Source: Lichenicola sp964658455 (GTDB taxonomy: Bacteria; Pseudomonadota; Alphaproteobacteria; Acetobacterales; Acetobacteraceae). From it: DNA of 64,000 nt. Both the position numbers and the translations under genes were made by a program. The notes under the pieces are model-generated. The model did no database searches and was not told the origin of the DNA. It was given only the letters and a program-made list of their open reading frames with translations. Shown one piece after another: positions 24,286 through 32,963 of the stretch. The number at the start of each line of letters is the position of its first letter. Position 1 is the first letter of the stretch. The stretch lies in contig CAZZZA010000001.1 in the NCBI GenBank assembly GCA_964658455.1, forward strand, positions 1 to 64,000. Reading direction: 5' to 3'.

Positions 24286-25587
24286 TCAGCCCCGCTGCGC
24301 CAGCGGCACCAAGTCGCGCCGCGCGGCGCCGGTATAGAGCTGGCGCGGCCGGCCGATCCGCTGGCCCGGCTCCTCGATCATCTCCTTCCACTGGCTGACC
24401 CAGCCGACGGTGCGCGCGACCGCGAACAGCACCGTGAACATGCTGGTCGGAATGCCCATCGCCTTCAGGATGATGCCGGAATAGAAATCGACGTTCGGAT
24501 ACAGCTTGCGCTGCACGAAATACGGGTCTTCCAGCGCCACCTGTTCCAGCGCCACCGCGAGATCGAGCAGCGGCTCGTCGGCGATGCCGAGTTCGGCCAG
24601 CACCTCGTGGCAGGTCTGCTGCATGATCTTGGCGCGCGGATCGAAGTTCTTGTAGACGCGGTGACCGAAGCCCATGAGCTTCACGCCGCTGTTCTTGTCC
24701 TTCACCTTGGCGACGAAATCCGGGATGTTCTCCTTGGTGCCGATCTCGGCGAGCATCTTCAGCACCGCCTCGTTGGCGCCGCCATGCGCCGGCCCCCAGA
24801 GCGCGGCGATGCCGGCGGCGATGCAGGCGAACGGGTTGGCGCCGGTGGAGCCGGCGAGCCGCACCGTCGAGGTCGAGGCGTTCTGCTCGTGGTCGGCATG
24901 CAGGATCAGGATGCGGTCCATCGCCCGGGCGAGCACCGGGCTCACCTCGTACTTCTCGGACGGCATCGCGAACATCATCGAGAGGAAGTTCTCGGCGTAG
25001 GTGAGGTCGTTGCGCGGGTAAACGAACGGGAAGCCCTGGGTGTATTTGTAGGCCCACGCCGCCAGGGTCGGCACCTTGGCGATCAGCCGCATCGCCGAGA
25101 TCTCGCGCTGCTTCGGATCGTTGATGTCGAGATGGTCGTGATAGAAGGCCGAGAGCGCGCCGACGGTGCCGCACAGGATCGCCATCGGATGCGCGTCGCG
25201 GCGAAAGCCGTTGAAGAAATGCCGCAACTGCTCGTGCAGCATGGTGTGCTGGCGGATGGTGGCGTTGAAGGCGTCGTCCTCGGCCCTGGTCGGCAGTTCG
25301 CCGTTCAGCAGCAGGTAGGCGACCTCGAGGAAGGTCGCGCGCTCGGCGAGCTGGTCGATCGGGTAGCCGCGATGCAGCAGCACGCCCTCGTCGCCGTCGA
25401 TGAAGGTGATCTTGCTCTCGCAGGCCGCGGTCATGCCGTAAGCCGGATCGTAGGTGAACACGCCGAGTTCGCCCTGCAGCTTGCGGATGTCGGCGACGGC
25501 CGGCCCCAGCGTGCCGGTCAGCACCGGCAGGGTCGCGGTCTTGCCGTCATAGCTGATGGTGGCGTGGGAGGTCGTGGTCGCGCTCAT
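24286..25587 (-). CDS. gltA: citrate synthase (type II)
   Basis: A 433-residue citrate synthase condensing acetyl-CoA and oxaloacetate. The length and the N-terminal beta-rich extension ('ISYDGKTATLPVLTGTLGP') mark the Gram-negative type II hexameric form. Active-site elements are visible: 'LHADHEQNASTSTVRLAGST' near 240, 'ALWGPAHGGANEAVLKML' near 265 (catalytic His), 'GFGHRVYKNFDPRA' near 310 (His and Arg), and 'VDFYSGIILKAMGIP' near 370 (catalytic Asp). The start ATG at 25587 is the one that gives the standard N-terminus; an upstream in-frame ATG nine codons earlier is less likely. Allosteric NADH inhibition is a family property that cannot be confirmed from the text. Confidence 0.95.
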   Translation of the reverse strand: MSATTTSHATISYDGKTATLPVLTGTLGPAVADIRKLQGELGVFTYDPAYGMTAACESKITFIDGDEGVLLHRGYPIDQLAERATFLEVAYLLLNGELPTRAEDDAFNATIRQHTMLHEQLRHFFNGFRRDAHPMAILCGTVGALSAFYHDHLDINDPKQREISAMRLIAKVPTLAAWAYKYTQGFPFVYPRNDLTYAENFLSMMFAMPSEKYEVSPVLARAMDRILILHADHEQNASTSTVRLAGSTGANPFACIAAGIAALWGPAHGGANEAVLKMLAEIGTKENIPDFVAKVKDKNSGVKLMGFGHRVYKNFDPRAKIMQQTCHEVLAELGIADEPLLDLAVALEQVALEDPYFVQRKLYPNVDFYSGIILKAMGIPTSMFTVLFAVARTVGWVSQWKEMIEEPGQRIGRPRQLYTGAARRDLVPLAQRG

Positions 25588-25675
25588 GCAATGTTCCCGT
25601 CTCTGGCGACGCACGGCCGCATTCGGCGCCCGTCATCGTGGTGGTGGTCGGTCAGGCGAAACGCGGGCCCGATGC

Positions 25676-26242
25676 TCACGGGCGGATCAGTTCGGGCGCG
25701 CCGAGCGGCCGGGAGCCCAGCGCGTCCCAGCCGGAGCCGACCGAAAACCGCACCATGGTGCAGGTGTTCAGCCCGGCCTGCAGCGAACTGGGCGCATCGA
25801 GCCCGGCCAACTGCAACGCCAGCTGGTGCATGCCGGGATTGTGCCCGATCAGCATCAGCGTGCCGACCGTGTCGGGGGTGCGCCGCAGGATCGCCAGCAG
25901 GTCGAACGGCTCGGCGAGATAGAGCTGGTCGCTGATCGTCAGCGTGGGCTGCGGGTCGTCGAAACGGCCGAGCAGCTCCCAGGTCCGTACCGTCCGCCTG
26001 GCGCTGCTGACGAGCGCCAGGTCCGGGTGCAGCGCCAGACGGCGCAGGATCCGGCCCATCGCCGACGCATCGTGCCGGCCGCGCTCGGCGAGGTCGCGCG
26101 CATGGTCGTGCTGATCGGCGTTGGGACCGGGATCGGTGATGGTCGCCTTGGCGTGGCGCAGCAGCAGCAGGCTGCGCGCCGGCGGACCACCGGCCTGCGC
26201 GGTCTCGGCCTCCGCCGCCCCGGTCTGCGCCGCAACACTCAT
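25676..26242 (-). CDS. SixA-like histidine phosphatase
   Basis: A 188-residue protein of the histidine phosphatase (phosphoglycerate mutase-like) superfamily. The RHG-type motif is 'LLLLRHAKATITDP' at about residue 25, the form found in SixA phosphohistidine phosphatases. The second catalytic His is in 'LMLIGHNPGMHQLA' near 130, and 'VSSARRTVRTWELL' gives the conserved Arg. The first 20 residues are Ala-rich and dispensable-looking. The start overlaps the stop of the chorismate mutase gene by four bases (ATGA), so the pair is co-translated. The phosphorylated target is unknown; histidine phosphotransfer signalling is the family precedent. Confidence 0.8.
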   Translation of the reverse strand: MSVAAQTGAAEAETAQAGGPPARSLLLLRHAKATITDPGPNADQHDHARDLAERGRHDASAMGRILRRLALHPDLALVSSARRTVRTWELLGRFDDPQPTLTISDQLYLAEPFDLLAILRRTPDTVGTLMLIGHNPGMHQLALQLAGLDAPSSLQAGLNTCTMVRFSVGSGWDALGSRPLGAPELIRP

Positions 26243-26568
26243 GCCGGGCTGGCCTCGGCATGGGCGGGCGCCCCGGCCAGCGCCTCGTGATGGCGGATCA
26301 CCTCGCGTATGACGAAACTGAGAAACTTCTCGGCGAAATCCGGATCGAGCCTGGCGTCGTCGGCCAGCCGCCGCAGACGGGCGACCTGTCTGGCCTCGCG
26401 GGCCGGATCGGCCGGCGGCATGCCGTGCGAGGCCTTCAGCCGGCCGACCGCCTGGGTGCAGCGGAAGCGCTCGGCCAGCATGTGGATCAGGGCGGCGTCG
26501 ATGTTGTCGATGCTGCCGCGCAGCGCTTCGAGCTGTGTCGCCGCGTCGGTCTCCAGCAGGGTGTTCAC
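26239..26568 (-). CDS. chorismate mutase (AroQ type)
   Basis: A 109-residue AroQ-type chorismate mutase, converting chorismate to prephenate on the way to Phe/Tyr. It is all-helical with the N-terminal 'LEALRGSIDNIDAALIHMLA' followed by 'ERFRCTQAVGRLKASHGMPP', carrying the Arg and Lys that hold the substrate. 'DPAREARQVARLRRLA' and 'KFLSFVIREVIRHHEA' form helices 2 and 3. The start was set at GTG 26568 because AGGAGG lies nine bases upstream, one of the clearest ribosome-binding sites in the window. It is coupled to the SixA-like gene by ATGA. Short and without a dehydratase domain, it is a monofunctional form. Confidence 0.88.
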   Translation of the reverse strand: MNTLLETDAATQLEALRGSIDNIDAALIHMLAERFRCTQAVGRLKASHGMPPADPAREARQVARLRRLADDARLDPDFAEKFLSFVIREVIRHHEALAGAPAHAEASPA

Positions 26569-26614
26569 GTGTCCGGACCTCCTGATCGATCCCTGCACGG
26601 CTTGGGGCCGCGTA

Positions 26615-27391
26615 TCAAGGGGCGAGACCCGGTGGCGGCGTTCCGGCCTCGTGGTCGGCGCCGGGCCTGCCCTGCGGGTCGATGGCGGCGCCGGCCATGT
26701 CGTCGGCGCCGAACCCCGGCAGGTCGATCCAGGCCAGATGCCCGCCCTTGCCGGCGCCGGTATCGGTGAACACCGCCAGCCCGCCGGCACGTCCGCGCTT
26801 GCGCCACGGCCTGCCGTCGGTGCTGCGCTGGTCGTGGCCGCAATAGACGGTGAAGCCGTCCGGGATGTGATCGATCCAGTTCAGGCGCCGTTCCGGGAAG
26901 CCGTCCTCCTGCATCCTGCCGGTGGTCTCGCCGAACAGGGCGCGCGACAGCAGATGCGTCACCCGCTCCAGCCCGGGCGGCGGCGCCTGGTGCATCATGC
27001 CGGTATGGAAACCGCCATGCACGAAGCCGGTCCGGCCGCGCACCAGCCAGGCCGGCGCCCGGGCGATCTCGAACTGCGCCCGTTCGGCGAGCCCGGCATC
27101 GAGCTGCGCCAGGGTGGCCTCGAGCGGCGGGTCGGGGCGCATCTTGCGGCCGGCCAGCGCGCGGCCGAGCTTGCGGTCATGGTTGCCGAGCAGGAACAGG
27201 CCGCGCCGCTGGTCGATCAGCTCGAACATGATCCGCAGCACCCCGGCGCTGTCCGGTCCGTGATCGACCAGGTCGCCGAGCTGGATCACGAATCGGTCGG
27301 TCGCCACCGCGTGCCTAAACCCGACCGCGTCGCCATGCACGTCGCCGACGATCCTGAGCGCCCGTCCGGTCGGGATCGCGGTCTGATTCAT
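26615..27391 (-). CDS. PPP-type metallophosphoesterase
   Basis: A 258-residue calcineurin-like phosphatase of the PPP group (Ser/Thr phosphatase or Ap4A hydrolase-like). The metal-binding blocks are 'RIVGDVHGDAVGF' (residues 13-25), 'IQLGDLVDHGPDSAG' (about 36) and 'LFLLGNHDRKLGRAL' (about 65). Histidines follow in 'GFVHGGFHTG' and 'VYCGHDQRS'. It lacks a signal peptide, so it is cytoplasmic. Its start overlaps the photolyase stop by four bases (ATGA), indicating one operon; a DNA-repair or nucleotide-stress link would be an inference only. The substrate is not readable from the motifs. Confidence 0.82.
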   Translation of the reverse strand: MNQTAIPTGRALRIVGDVHGDAVGFRHAVATDRFVIQLGDLVDHGPDSAGVLRIMFELIDQRRGLFLLGNHDRKLGRALAGRKMRPDPPLEATLAQLDAGLAERAQFEIARAPAWLVRGRTGFVHGGFHTGMMHQAPPPGLERVTHLLSRALFGETTGRMQEDGFPERRLNWIDHIPDGFTVYCGHDQRSTDGRPWRKRGRAGGLAVFTDTGAGKGGHLAWIDLPGFGADDMAGAAIDPQGRPGADHEAGTPPPGLAP

Positions 27392-28860
27392 GGCCCGGCC
27401 GCCATCGCGTCGCCGCCGCGCACATGGTCGCGGAACGCCGCCAGCGCGCGGTCGCGGCCCTCCTCGAGACCGACGATCGGACGCGGATAGTCCGAGCCCA
27501 GCGCCAGGCCGGCCTGGGACAGGACCGTCTCCGGCGCCTCCCAGGGGCTGTGCAGCCACCGGTCCGGCAGCCGGGCCAGTTCCGGCACGTATTGCCGGAC
27601 GTAGCGCCCCTCCGGATCGAACTTGCGGCCCTGCGTCACCGGGTTGAACACGCGGAAATAGGGCTGCGCGTCGGTGCCGCAGCCGGCCACCCACTGCCAG
27701 CTCGCGGCGTTGGTGGCGAGATCGGCGTCGACCAGCGTGTCCCAGAACCAGGCCTCGCCCTGCTGCCAGGACAGCATCATGTGCTTGGTCAGGAACGAGG
27801 CGGTGATCATCCGCACGCGGTTGTGCATCCACCCGGTCTGCCAGAGCTGGCGCATGCCGGCATCGACGATCGGGATCCCGGTGCGGCCCTGCTGCCAGGC
27901 GCGCAGGCCGCGCGCGTCGCGGCGCCAGGGCAGCCGCGCGTAGGCCTCGCGCAACGGCGTGTCCGGCATCGCCGGGTTGTTGTGCAGCAGGTAGGCCGCG
28001 AACTCGTGCCACAGCAGCTCGCCCTGGAAGGTGTCGAAGCCGGCCCGCTTGACGCCGCGATGGCCGCGGGCCGCGTCGCGCGAGGCGTGCCAGACCTGGA
28101 CCGCCGACAGCTCGCCCCAATGCAGGTGCGGCGAGAGCATCGAGGTGCCGTGCGGGTCGCCCGGCACGTTGCGCGCCACGTCGTAGAGTTCGAGCCGGTC
28201 CTCCAGGAACGCCCGCATGCGTTCGTGGCCGCCCTGCTCGCCGGGGGACCAGGCCGCCCGCATGCCGCCGGACCAGTCCGGGTCGGTAGGCAGCAGCCGC
28301 CAGTCCTCGAGCCGGTCGGAGGCCGGCGGATTCGACGGACCGGGCACCCTGGCGGGCGCCGGCAGCGGCGGTTCCGGATCGGGCAGCGCCCGGCAGGCGC
28401 GGGCGAACGGGGTGTAGACGGCATAGATCGTGTTGGTCTTGGAGCGCACCTGGTCGAGGTCGAACAGGGTCGCGACCCGATGCCGCAGCAGCGGCACCGC
28501 GCCCAGCGCCTCGGCCACCTTCTCCTCCAGCGCCCGCTGCCAGGGCTCGTGGGTGCGGCCGCAATGCACCGCGACCGCCCCGGTCTCTTGCGCCAGCGAC
28601 GCCAGGATCGCCGCGCTGTCGCCACGTCGCAGCACCAGCCGGTTGCCGGCGTCCGACAGCGACCGGCCGAGCGCGGCCAGGCTGTGATGCAGCCACCAGA
28701 GCGAGGCCGCGCCCGGCTTCCAGTCGCCGGCCGCCGCTTCGTCGAGCACGAACACCGGCACCACCCGGTCGGCCTGGTCGAGGGCGGCCACCAGGGCGCG
28801 CTGGTCGGCCAGGCGCAGATCCTGGCGCAACCAGAGCAGTGCCACCGTCTTGCGGGCCAT
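27388..28860 (-). CDS. phrB: deoxyribodipyrimidine photolyase (cryptochrome/photolyase family)
   Basis: A 490-residue class I photolyase that splits UV-induced pyrimidine dimers using blue light. The N-terminal alpha/beta antenna domain begins 'ALLWLRQDLRLADQRALVA'. The C-terminal FAD domain is clear: 'TGIPIVDAGMRQLWQTGWMH' followed by 'NRVRMITASFLTKHM' (about 345-380), and 'DADLATNAASWQWVAGCGTD' followed by 'AQPYFRVFNP' (about 395-425), which includes the Trp and Asn residues near FAD and the lesion. Length is typical. The 93 bases upstream separate it from pdeM and may hold its promoter. Light-damage repair fits a phototroph. Confidence 0.93.
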   Translation of the reverse strand: MARKTVALLWLRQDLRLADQRALVAALDQADRVVPVFVLDEAAAGDWKPGAASLWWLHHSLAALGRSLSDAGNRLVLRRGDSAAILASLAQETGAVAVHCGRTHEPWQRALEEKVAEALGAVPLLRHRVATLFDLDQVRSKTNTIYAVYTPFARACRALPDPEPPLPAPARVPGPSNPPASDRLEDWRLLPTDPDWSGGMRAAWSPGEQGGHERMRAFLEDRLELYDVARNVPGDPHGTSMLSPHLHWGELSAVQVWHASRDAARGHRGVKRAGFDTFQGELLWHEFAAYLLHNNPAMPDTPLREAYARLPWRRDARGLRAWQQGRTGIPIVDAGMRQLWQTGWMHNRVRMITASFLTKHMMLSWQQGEAWFWDTLVDADLATNAASWQWVAGCGTDAQPYFRVFNPVTQGRKFDPEGRYVRQYVPELARLPDRWLHSPWEAPETVLSQAGLALGSDYPRPIVGLEEGRDRALAAFRDHVRGGDAMAAGP

Positions 28861-28953
28861 GTCGCGTTGTCTCCGTCGTGCAAAAGAGCAGAACAGTCCG
28901 AACCGGTTTCGGGTTTCTAGCGCCGCGGGCGTCGCCGCCGCGATCGGCGCGCC

Positions 28954-29655
28954 TCAGGCCGCGCGGCCGCCGATCTCGGACAGGGCGAAACTGAACAGGC
29001 GCTGCTGCCCGAGCAGGAAAGCGCGGCCGCCGCGCGGGAACAAGCCGGCAATCGCCGGGTGCAGCACGTCGAGCCCGCCGGTATAGGCGCCGAACGCCGG
29101 CAGGATCAGGCGCGACGGATCGCCGACGAAACAGGGCCGCGACACCGTGCCGCCCCGGGTCGCGACCCGCGCCTTCGGGTGGTGGTGGCCGCAGATCTCC
29201 GCCTGTTCCGCGCCCGGGCGCCAGGCGCGTCCGCGCGATTCGTGACGGAACGCCAGCGGACCCAGCGCCAGGCAGGCGCCATGCTCGCCTGGCAGCCCGC
29301 GCGGCGGCAGCGGGTCGTGGTTGCCCAGCACCCAGAACAGGCGCGACGCGGCGGCGATGCGCCGCAGCCGGTCGGATTCCGCTGCCCCCAGCCGGGCCGG
29401 CCCGTCCGGATCGTGGAAGCTGTCGCCGAGCGCGACCACGATCTCTGGTTTCCAGAAGCCGAGCTGCCGCTCCAGGCGATCGAGCGTCAGGCGGCTGTCC
29501 CAGGGCGGCACCAGACCGCCGCGTCGCGCGCTGGCGCTGCCCTTCTCCAGATGCAGGTCCGCCACCGCCAGCAGCCTGGCCGCCGGCCAGAACAGGATGC
29601 CGGACGGGTCAAGCATCACCCGCTCGCCGGCCAGATGGAACGGCGCCGGGTTCAT
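28954..29655 (-). CDS. pdeM: ligase-associated DNA damage response endonuclease PdeM
   Basis: A 233-residue calcineurin-like phosphoesterase of the PdeM family. The metal motifs are 'LLAVADLHLEKGSASARRGG' (about residue 28), 'VVALGDSFHDPDGP' (about 73), 'FWVLGNHDPLPP' (about 108) and 'AEICGHHHPKARV' (about 150). In other bacteria PdeM is encoded with an Lhr-type helicase, an exonuclease and an ATP-dependent ligase as a DNA-damage cluster. Here only the helicase is adjacent, coupled by an ATGA overlap. Nuclease polarity and substrate are not known from sequence. Confidence 0.87.
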   Translation of the reverse strand: MNPAPFHLAGERVMLDPSGILFWPAARLLAVADLHLEKGSASARRGGLVPPWDSRLTLDRLERQLGFWKPEIVVALGDSFHDPDGPARLGAAESDRLRRIAAASRLFWVLGNHDPLPPRGLPGEHGACLALGPLAFRHESRGRAWRPGAEQAEICGHHHPKARVATRGGTVSRPCFVGDPSRLILPAFGAYTGGLDVLHPAIAGLFPRGGRAFLLGQQRLFSFALSEIGGRAA

Positions 29656-32249
29656 GCGCGGCGCGACCGTCCGGCCCGGTTCGGCCCGCGCCGGGGCGGT
29701 CGCGGGCCGGCCTGCCGGGTCAGGCGGCGCAGTTCCTGGGCATGGCCCGGCGCCAGCACCAGCGCCTGCGTCGAGGGCTCGGCCTCGCCCTTTGCCTCCG
29801 CCAGCAGCGCCTCGGTCTCGGCGAGCATCGCGTCCTCGTCGGCGTCGCTGCGCACGAACTCGCGGCCGATATCGAGCATCACCGGGATCGCCAGCGGCGA
29901 GACGCGGTCGAGCCTGGCGACGCGGATATGGCGCTCGACCCGGAGCAGCATGTCGGCCAGCCGGTCCACGTCGGTCAGGCCGCCGGCGGCCTCGGCGCGG
30001 GTGGCGCGCAGCAGCACATGGTCGGGCTGGTGCCGGCGCAGCACGTCGTAGACCAGGTCGCTGTTGATGGTGACCTGGCGGCGGGTCCCGGTCTGTCCGG
30101 GATGCTGCCGCTCGATCAGGCCGGCGATCACCGCGACGTTGCGGAAGGTGCGACGCAGCATCGAACTCTCCGCCATCCAGTCCTCCAGATCGTCGCCCAG
30201 CATCTCCGGCGCGAACAAAGCAGGAATATCGCCGGGCGGGTTCGCGCACCAGAGGGCGATCGCGTAGTCGGTGGCGACGAAGCCGAGCGGCGCGGCGCCG
30301 TCGCGCGACAGGCGGCGGGTCAGCAGCATGCCCAGCGTCTGGTGCGCGTTGCGGCCCTCGAAGCAGTACGCGACCAGGAAGAACCGCCCGTGGCGGGGAA
30401 AGATCTCCACCAGCAGGTCGTCCGGGCCCGGCAGCAGCGAGCGCTCGCGCTGCAGCTCGAGCCATTCCCGTACTGGCTCCGGATAGGCCGACCAGGCGTC
30501 GGGATCGTGCAGCATGCGCCGCACCCGCGCCGCCAGGCCGCTGGTCAGCGGGAAGCGCGATCCGGCATAGGTCGGCACCATCGGATCGCCGGCGCCGCCT
30601 TCGGCGACCTCGACCACCGCCTCGCGCAGCCGCACGAATCTGAGCTTGCGCCCGGCGAAGATGAACGCGTCGCCGGGTGCCAGCATGTTGGCGAAGCTCT
30701 CCTCGATCTCGCCCAGCGTGAAGCCGCGCGGGCCGCCGAGCCTGACCTTCATCACCGGCGCCTCGACGATGGTGCCGACATTCATCCTCGCCTGCCGCGC
30801 CACCCGCTCGCCGCGGATCTGCACCATGCCCTCGGAGTCGCGGAACAGCTTGCGGTAGCGCTCGTAGGCGGCGAGCGCGTAGCCGCCATCCTCGACGAAG
30901 CCGAGCACGTCGTCGAAGTCGCGGCGCGCCAGATCGGCATACGGCGCCGCCATGCGGACCTCGTCGTAGAGCGCATCCGGGCTGAACGGCGCGCTCGCCG
31001 CCATCAGCAGGACATGCTGGGCCAGCACGTCGAACGCGCCCGGGCGCGGCGGCTCGCCATCCAGCTCCATCGCGCCGACGCCATGGATGGCGGCCTGGCA
31101 TTCCAGCACCTCGAACCGGTTGGCCGGCACCAGGATGGCGTTCGAGGCCTCGTCCATGCGGTGGTTGGCGCGGCCGATGCGCTGCAGCAGCCGCGACACG
31201 CCCTTCGGCGCGCCGACCTGGATCACCTGGTCCACCCCGCCCCAGTCGATGCCCAGATCGAGCGAGGAGGTGGCGATCACCGCGCGCAGCCCGTCGCCGC
31301 CATGGTTGCCGCGCGCCATCGCCGCCTCGACCCGGCGGCGCTGCGCGATGTCCAGGCTGCCGTGATGCAGCGCGATCGGCAGCGTGTCGTCGTTGATGCG
31401 CCAGAGCGCGGCGAACAGCAGCTCCGCCTGGGCGCGGGTATTGACGAACACGATGGTGGTGCCGGAGGCGGCGATCCGCTCCAGGATCACCGAGGCGCCG
31501 GCCAGGCCCATCCGGCCGGACCAGGGCACATGCTGGTCCGGCAGCAGCATCGACAGCGCCGGCGGCGCGCCGCGCCTGGCCTCGATCAGCACCGCCGGGC
31601 GCTGCGGCGTGCCGACGAAGCCGCGCAGCGAGTCCGGCCAGGCGACGGTGGCGGACAGGCCGACGCGGCGTGCCTCGGGCGCCAGCAAGCGCAGCCTGGC
31701 CAGGCAGAGCGCAAGCTGGTCGCCGCGCTTCAGGCCGGACAGCGCATGCACCTCGTCGATGACGATCCGGCGCAGCCCGGCGAAGGCGGCCGCCGCGTCC
31801 GGCCGCGACAGCAGCAGCACCAGGCTTTCCGGCGTGGTGAGCAGGATGTCCGGAGGGTGGGTGCGCTGGCGCGCCCGGCGGTCCGCCGGGGTGTCGCCGG
31901 TGCGGGTCTCGACCCGCAGGCGCAGGCCGAGCTGCTCGACCGGCTCGGTCAGGTTGCGGGCGATGTCGGTGGCCAGCGCCTTCAGCGGGCTGACATAGAG
32001 CGTATGCAGGCGATCGCGCTCGCCGGTCTCGTCCAGCTCGACCAGGCTCGGCAGGAAGCCGGCCAGGGTCTTGCCGCCGCCGGTCGGCGCCACCAGCAGC
32101 ACGTCCTGCCCGGAGCGGGCGGCCTCGAGCACCGCGAGCTGGTGCGGCCGGGGCTCCCAGCCGCGGCCGGCGAACCAGGCGGCGAAGCGCTGCGGCAGAA
32201 TCGCTGGCGGCGGCGTGCTGTGACCCCGGTTCCGGGTGGTGGCTGGCAT
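29652..32249 (-). CDS. Lhr-like DEXH-box helicase (ligase-associated)
   Basis: An 865-residue superfamily 2 helicase of the Lhr type. Motif I is 'LLVAPTGGGKTLAGFLPS' (about residue 52), motif Ia 'YVSPLKALATDI', motif II 'IVIDEVHAL' (DEVH) near 165, motif III 'VGLSATVAW' near 195, motif IV/V 'VIATSSLDLGIDWGGVDQVI' near 325, and motif VI 'RLLQRIGRANHR' near 355. The C-terminal half is the long Lhr-specific winged-helix/beta-barrel region and ends in a basic tail. It is the shorter 'ligase-associated' form rather than the about 1500-residue Lhr. The start is the ATG at 32249 without a strong ribosome-binding site. Followed by pdeM with a four-base overlap. Confidence 0.9.
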   Translation of the reverse strand: MPATTRNRGHSTPPPAILPQRFAAWFAGRGWEPRPHQLAVLEAARSGQDVLLVAPTGGGKTLAGFLPSLVELDETGERDRLHTLYVSPLKALATDIARNLTEPVEQLGLRLRVETRTGDTPADRRARQRTHPPDILLTTPESLVLLLSRPDAAAAFAGLRRIVIDEVHALSGLKRGDQLALCLARLRLLAPEARRVGLSATVAWPDSLRGFVGTPQRPAVLIEARRGAPPALSMLLPDQHVPWSGRMGLAGASVILERIAASGTTIVFVNTRAQAELLFAALWRINDDTLPIALHHGSLDIAQRRRVEAAMARGNHGGDGLRAVIATSSLDLGIDWGGVDQVIQVGAPKGVSRLLQRIGRANHRMDEASNAILVPANRFEVLECQAAIHGVGAMELDGEPPRPGAFDVLAQHVLLMAASAPFSPDALYDEVRMAAPYADLARRDFDDVLGFVEDGGYALAAYERYRKLFRDSEGMVQIRGERVARQARMNVGTIVEAPVMKVRLGGPRGFTLGEIEESFANMLAPGDAFIFAGRKLRFVRLREAVVEVAEGGAGDPMVPTYAGSRFPLTSGLAARVRRMLHDPDAWSAYPEPVREWLELQRERSLLPGPDDLLVEIFPRHGRFFLVAYCFEGRNAHQTLGMLLTRRLSRDGAAPLGFVATDYAIALWCANPPGDIPALFAPEMLGDDLEDWMAESSMLRRTFRNVAVIAGLIERQHPGQTGTRRQVTINSDLVYDVLRRHQPDHVLLRATRAEAAGGLTDVDRLADMLLRVERHIRVARLDRVSPLAIPVMLDIGREFVRSDADEDAMLAETEALLAEAKGEAEPSTQALVLAPGHAQELRRLTRQAGPRPPRRGPNRAGRSRRA

Positions 32250-32317
32250 GACCGGGAGATAGGCGCGATCGCGCCCGGCCGAAACCCGGCGCCGCGGCCG
32301 GCTCGCCATGGGCGCGG

Positions 32318-32836
32318 TCAGGCATAGGTGGCGGACAGGCGCTGCAGCTCCAGCCCGTTCAGCCGATCGGCCTCGCTGCCGCCCGGCGCGTAGGCCGCCA
32401 GTTCGGAACTGGTCCAGGGCCGGTCCGGGGTCGGGTCGGCCGGGGCCGCCGCCGCCGCCCCGGTGGGCGATGCCGCGCTGTCGCCCGGCGCCGCGGCGGT
32501 CGCGGTCGTCGCGGCGGCAGGGTGGAACACGTGGCCGAGCAGGGCGCGGACGATGCGTTCCGGGTCGATGCCGGTGACCTTCTCGGCGACGGTGATGCCG
32601 AGGCCGATCGGGCCGCTGAGCGCGAAGCTGGTGCCGAGCGAGGCGACGAAGCGCAGCGTCGCGTTGCCCTCGTCGCCGGTCGCGGCGCGATACAGCGCGC
32701 CGACCACCGGGATGTATTGCAGCGGGTTGATGTCGGACAGGAAGGCGCGAAACGCCGAACCCTGGCTCTTGTCCGTGGCCGCGGACGAGCGGGTAGGCGC
32801 GGGGGCGGCCGTCGCGGCGGTGGTTTCGATGGCCAT
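32318..32836 (-). CDS. uncharacterised protein with 'NPLQYIPVVG' motif (172 aa)
   Basis: A 172-residue protein that I cannot assign. The first 30 residues are Ala/Thr-rich; a central segment (about 33-105) reads 'FLSDINPLQYIPVVGALYRA' followed by 'SLGTSFALSGPIGLGITVAE', with two moderately hydrophobic stretches that might be membrane-associated helices. The last third is Ala/Pro-rich and ends in a polar helix. The start ATG at 32836 has AGGAGG five bases upstream and was preferred over two ATGs further out. It is divergent from the sulfotransferase gene. No enzyme motif is seen. Confidence 0.55.
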   Translation of the reverse strand: MAIETTAATAAPAPTRSSAATDKSQGSAFRAFLSDINPLQYIPVVGALYRAATGDEGNATLRFVASLGTSFALSGPIGLGITVAEKVTGIDPERIVRALLGHVFHPAAATTATAAAPGDSAASPTGAAAAAPADPTPDRPWTSSELAAYAPGGSEADRLNGLELQRLSATYA

Positions 32837-32963
32837 GGCAGCCTCCTGGCCGCGCAGCATCGGCCGGCGGGATGAATCCCCGGTTAACGCCGCCGCCTCG
32901 GCGCCTGACACAAATCCGTAATAATCCATTGCCATTCTCGGCCCGGATCGGGAGGATCAGCCG

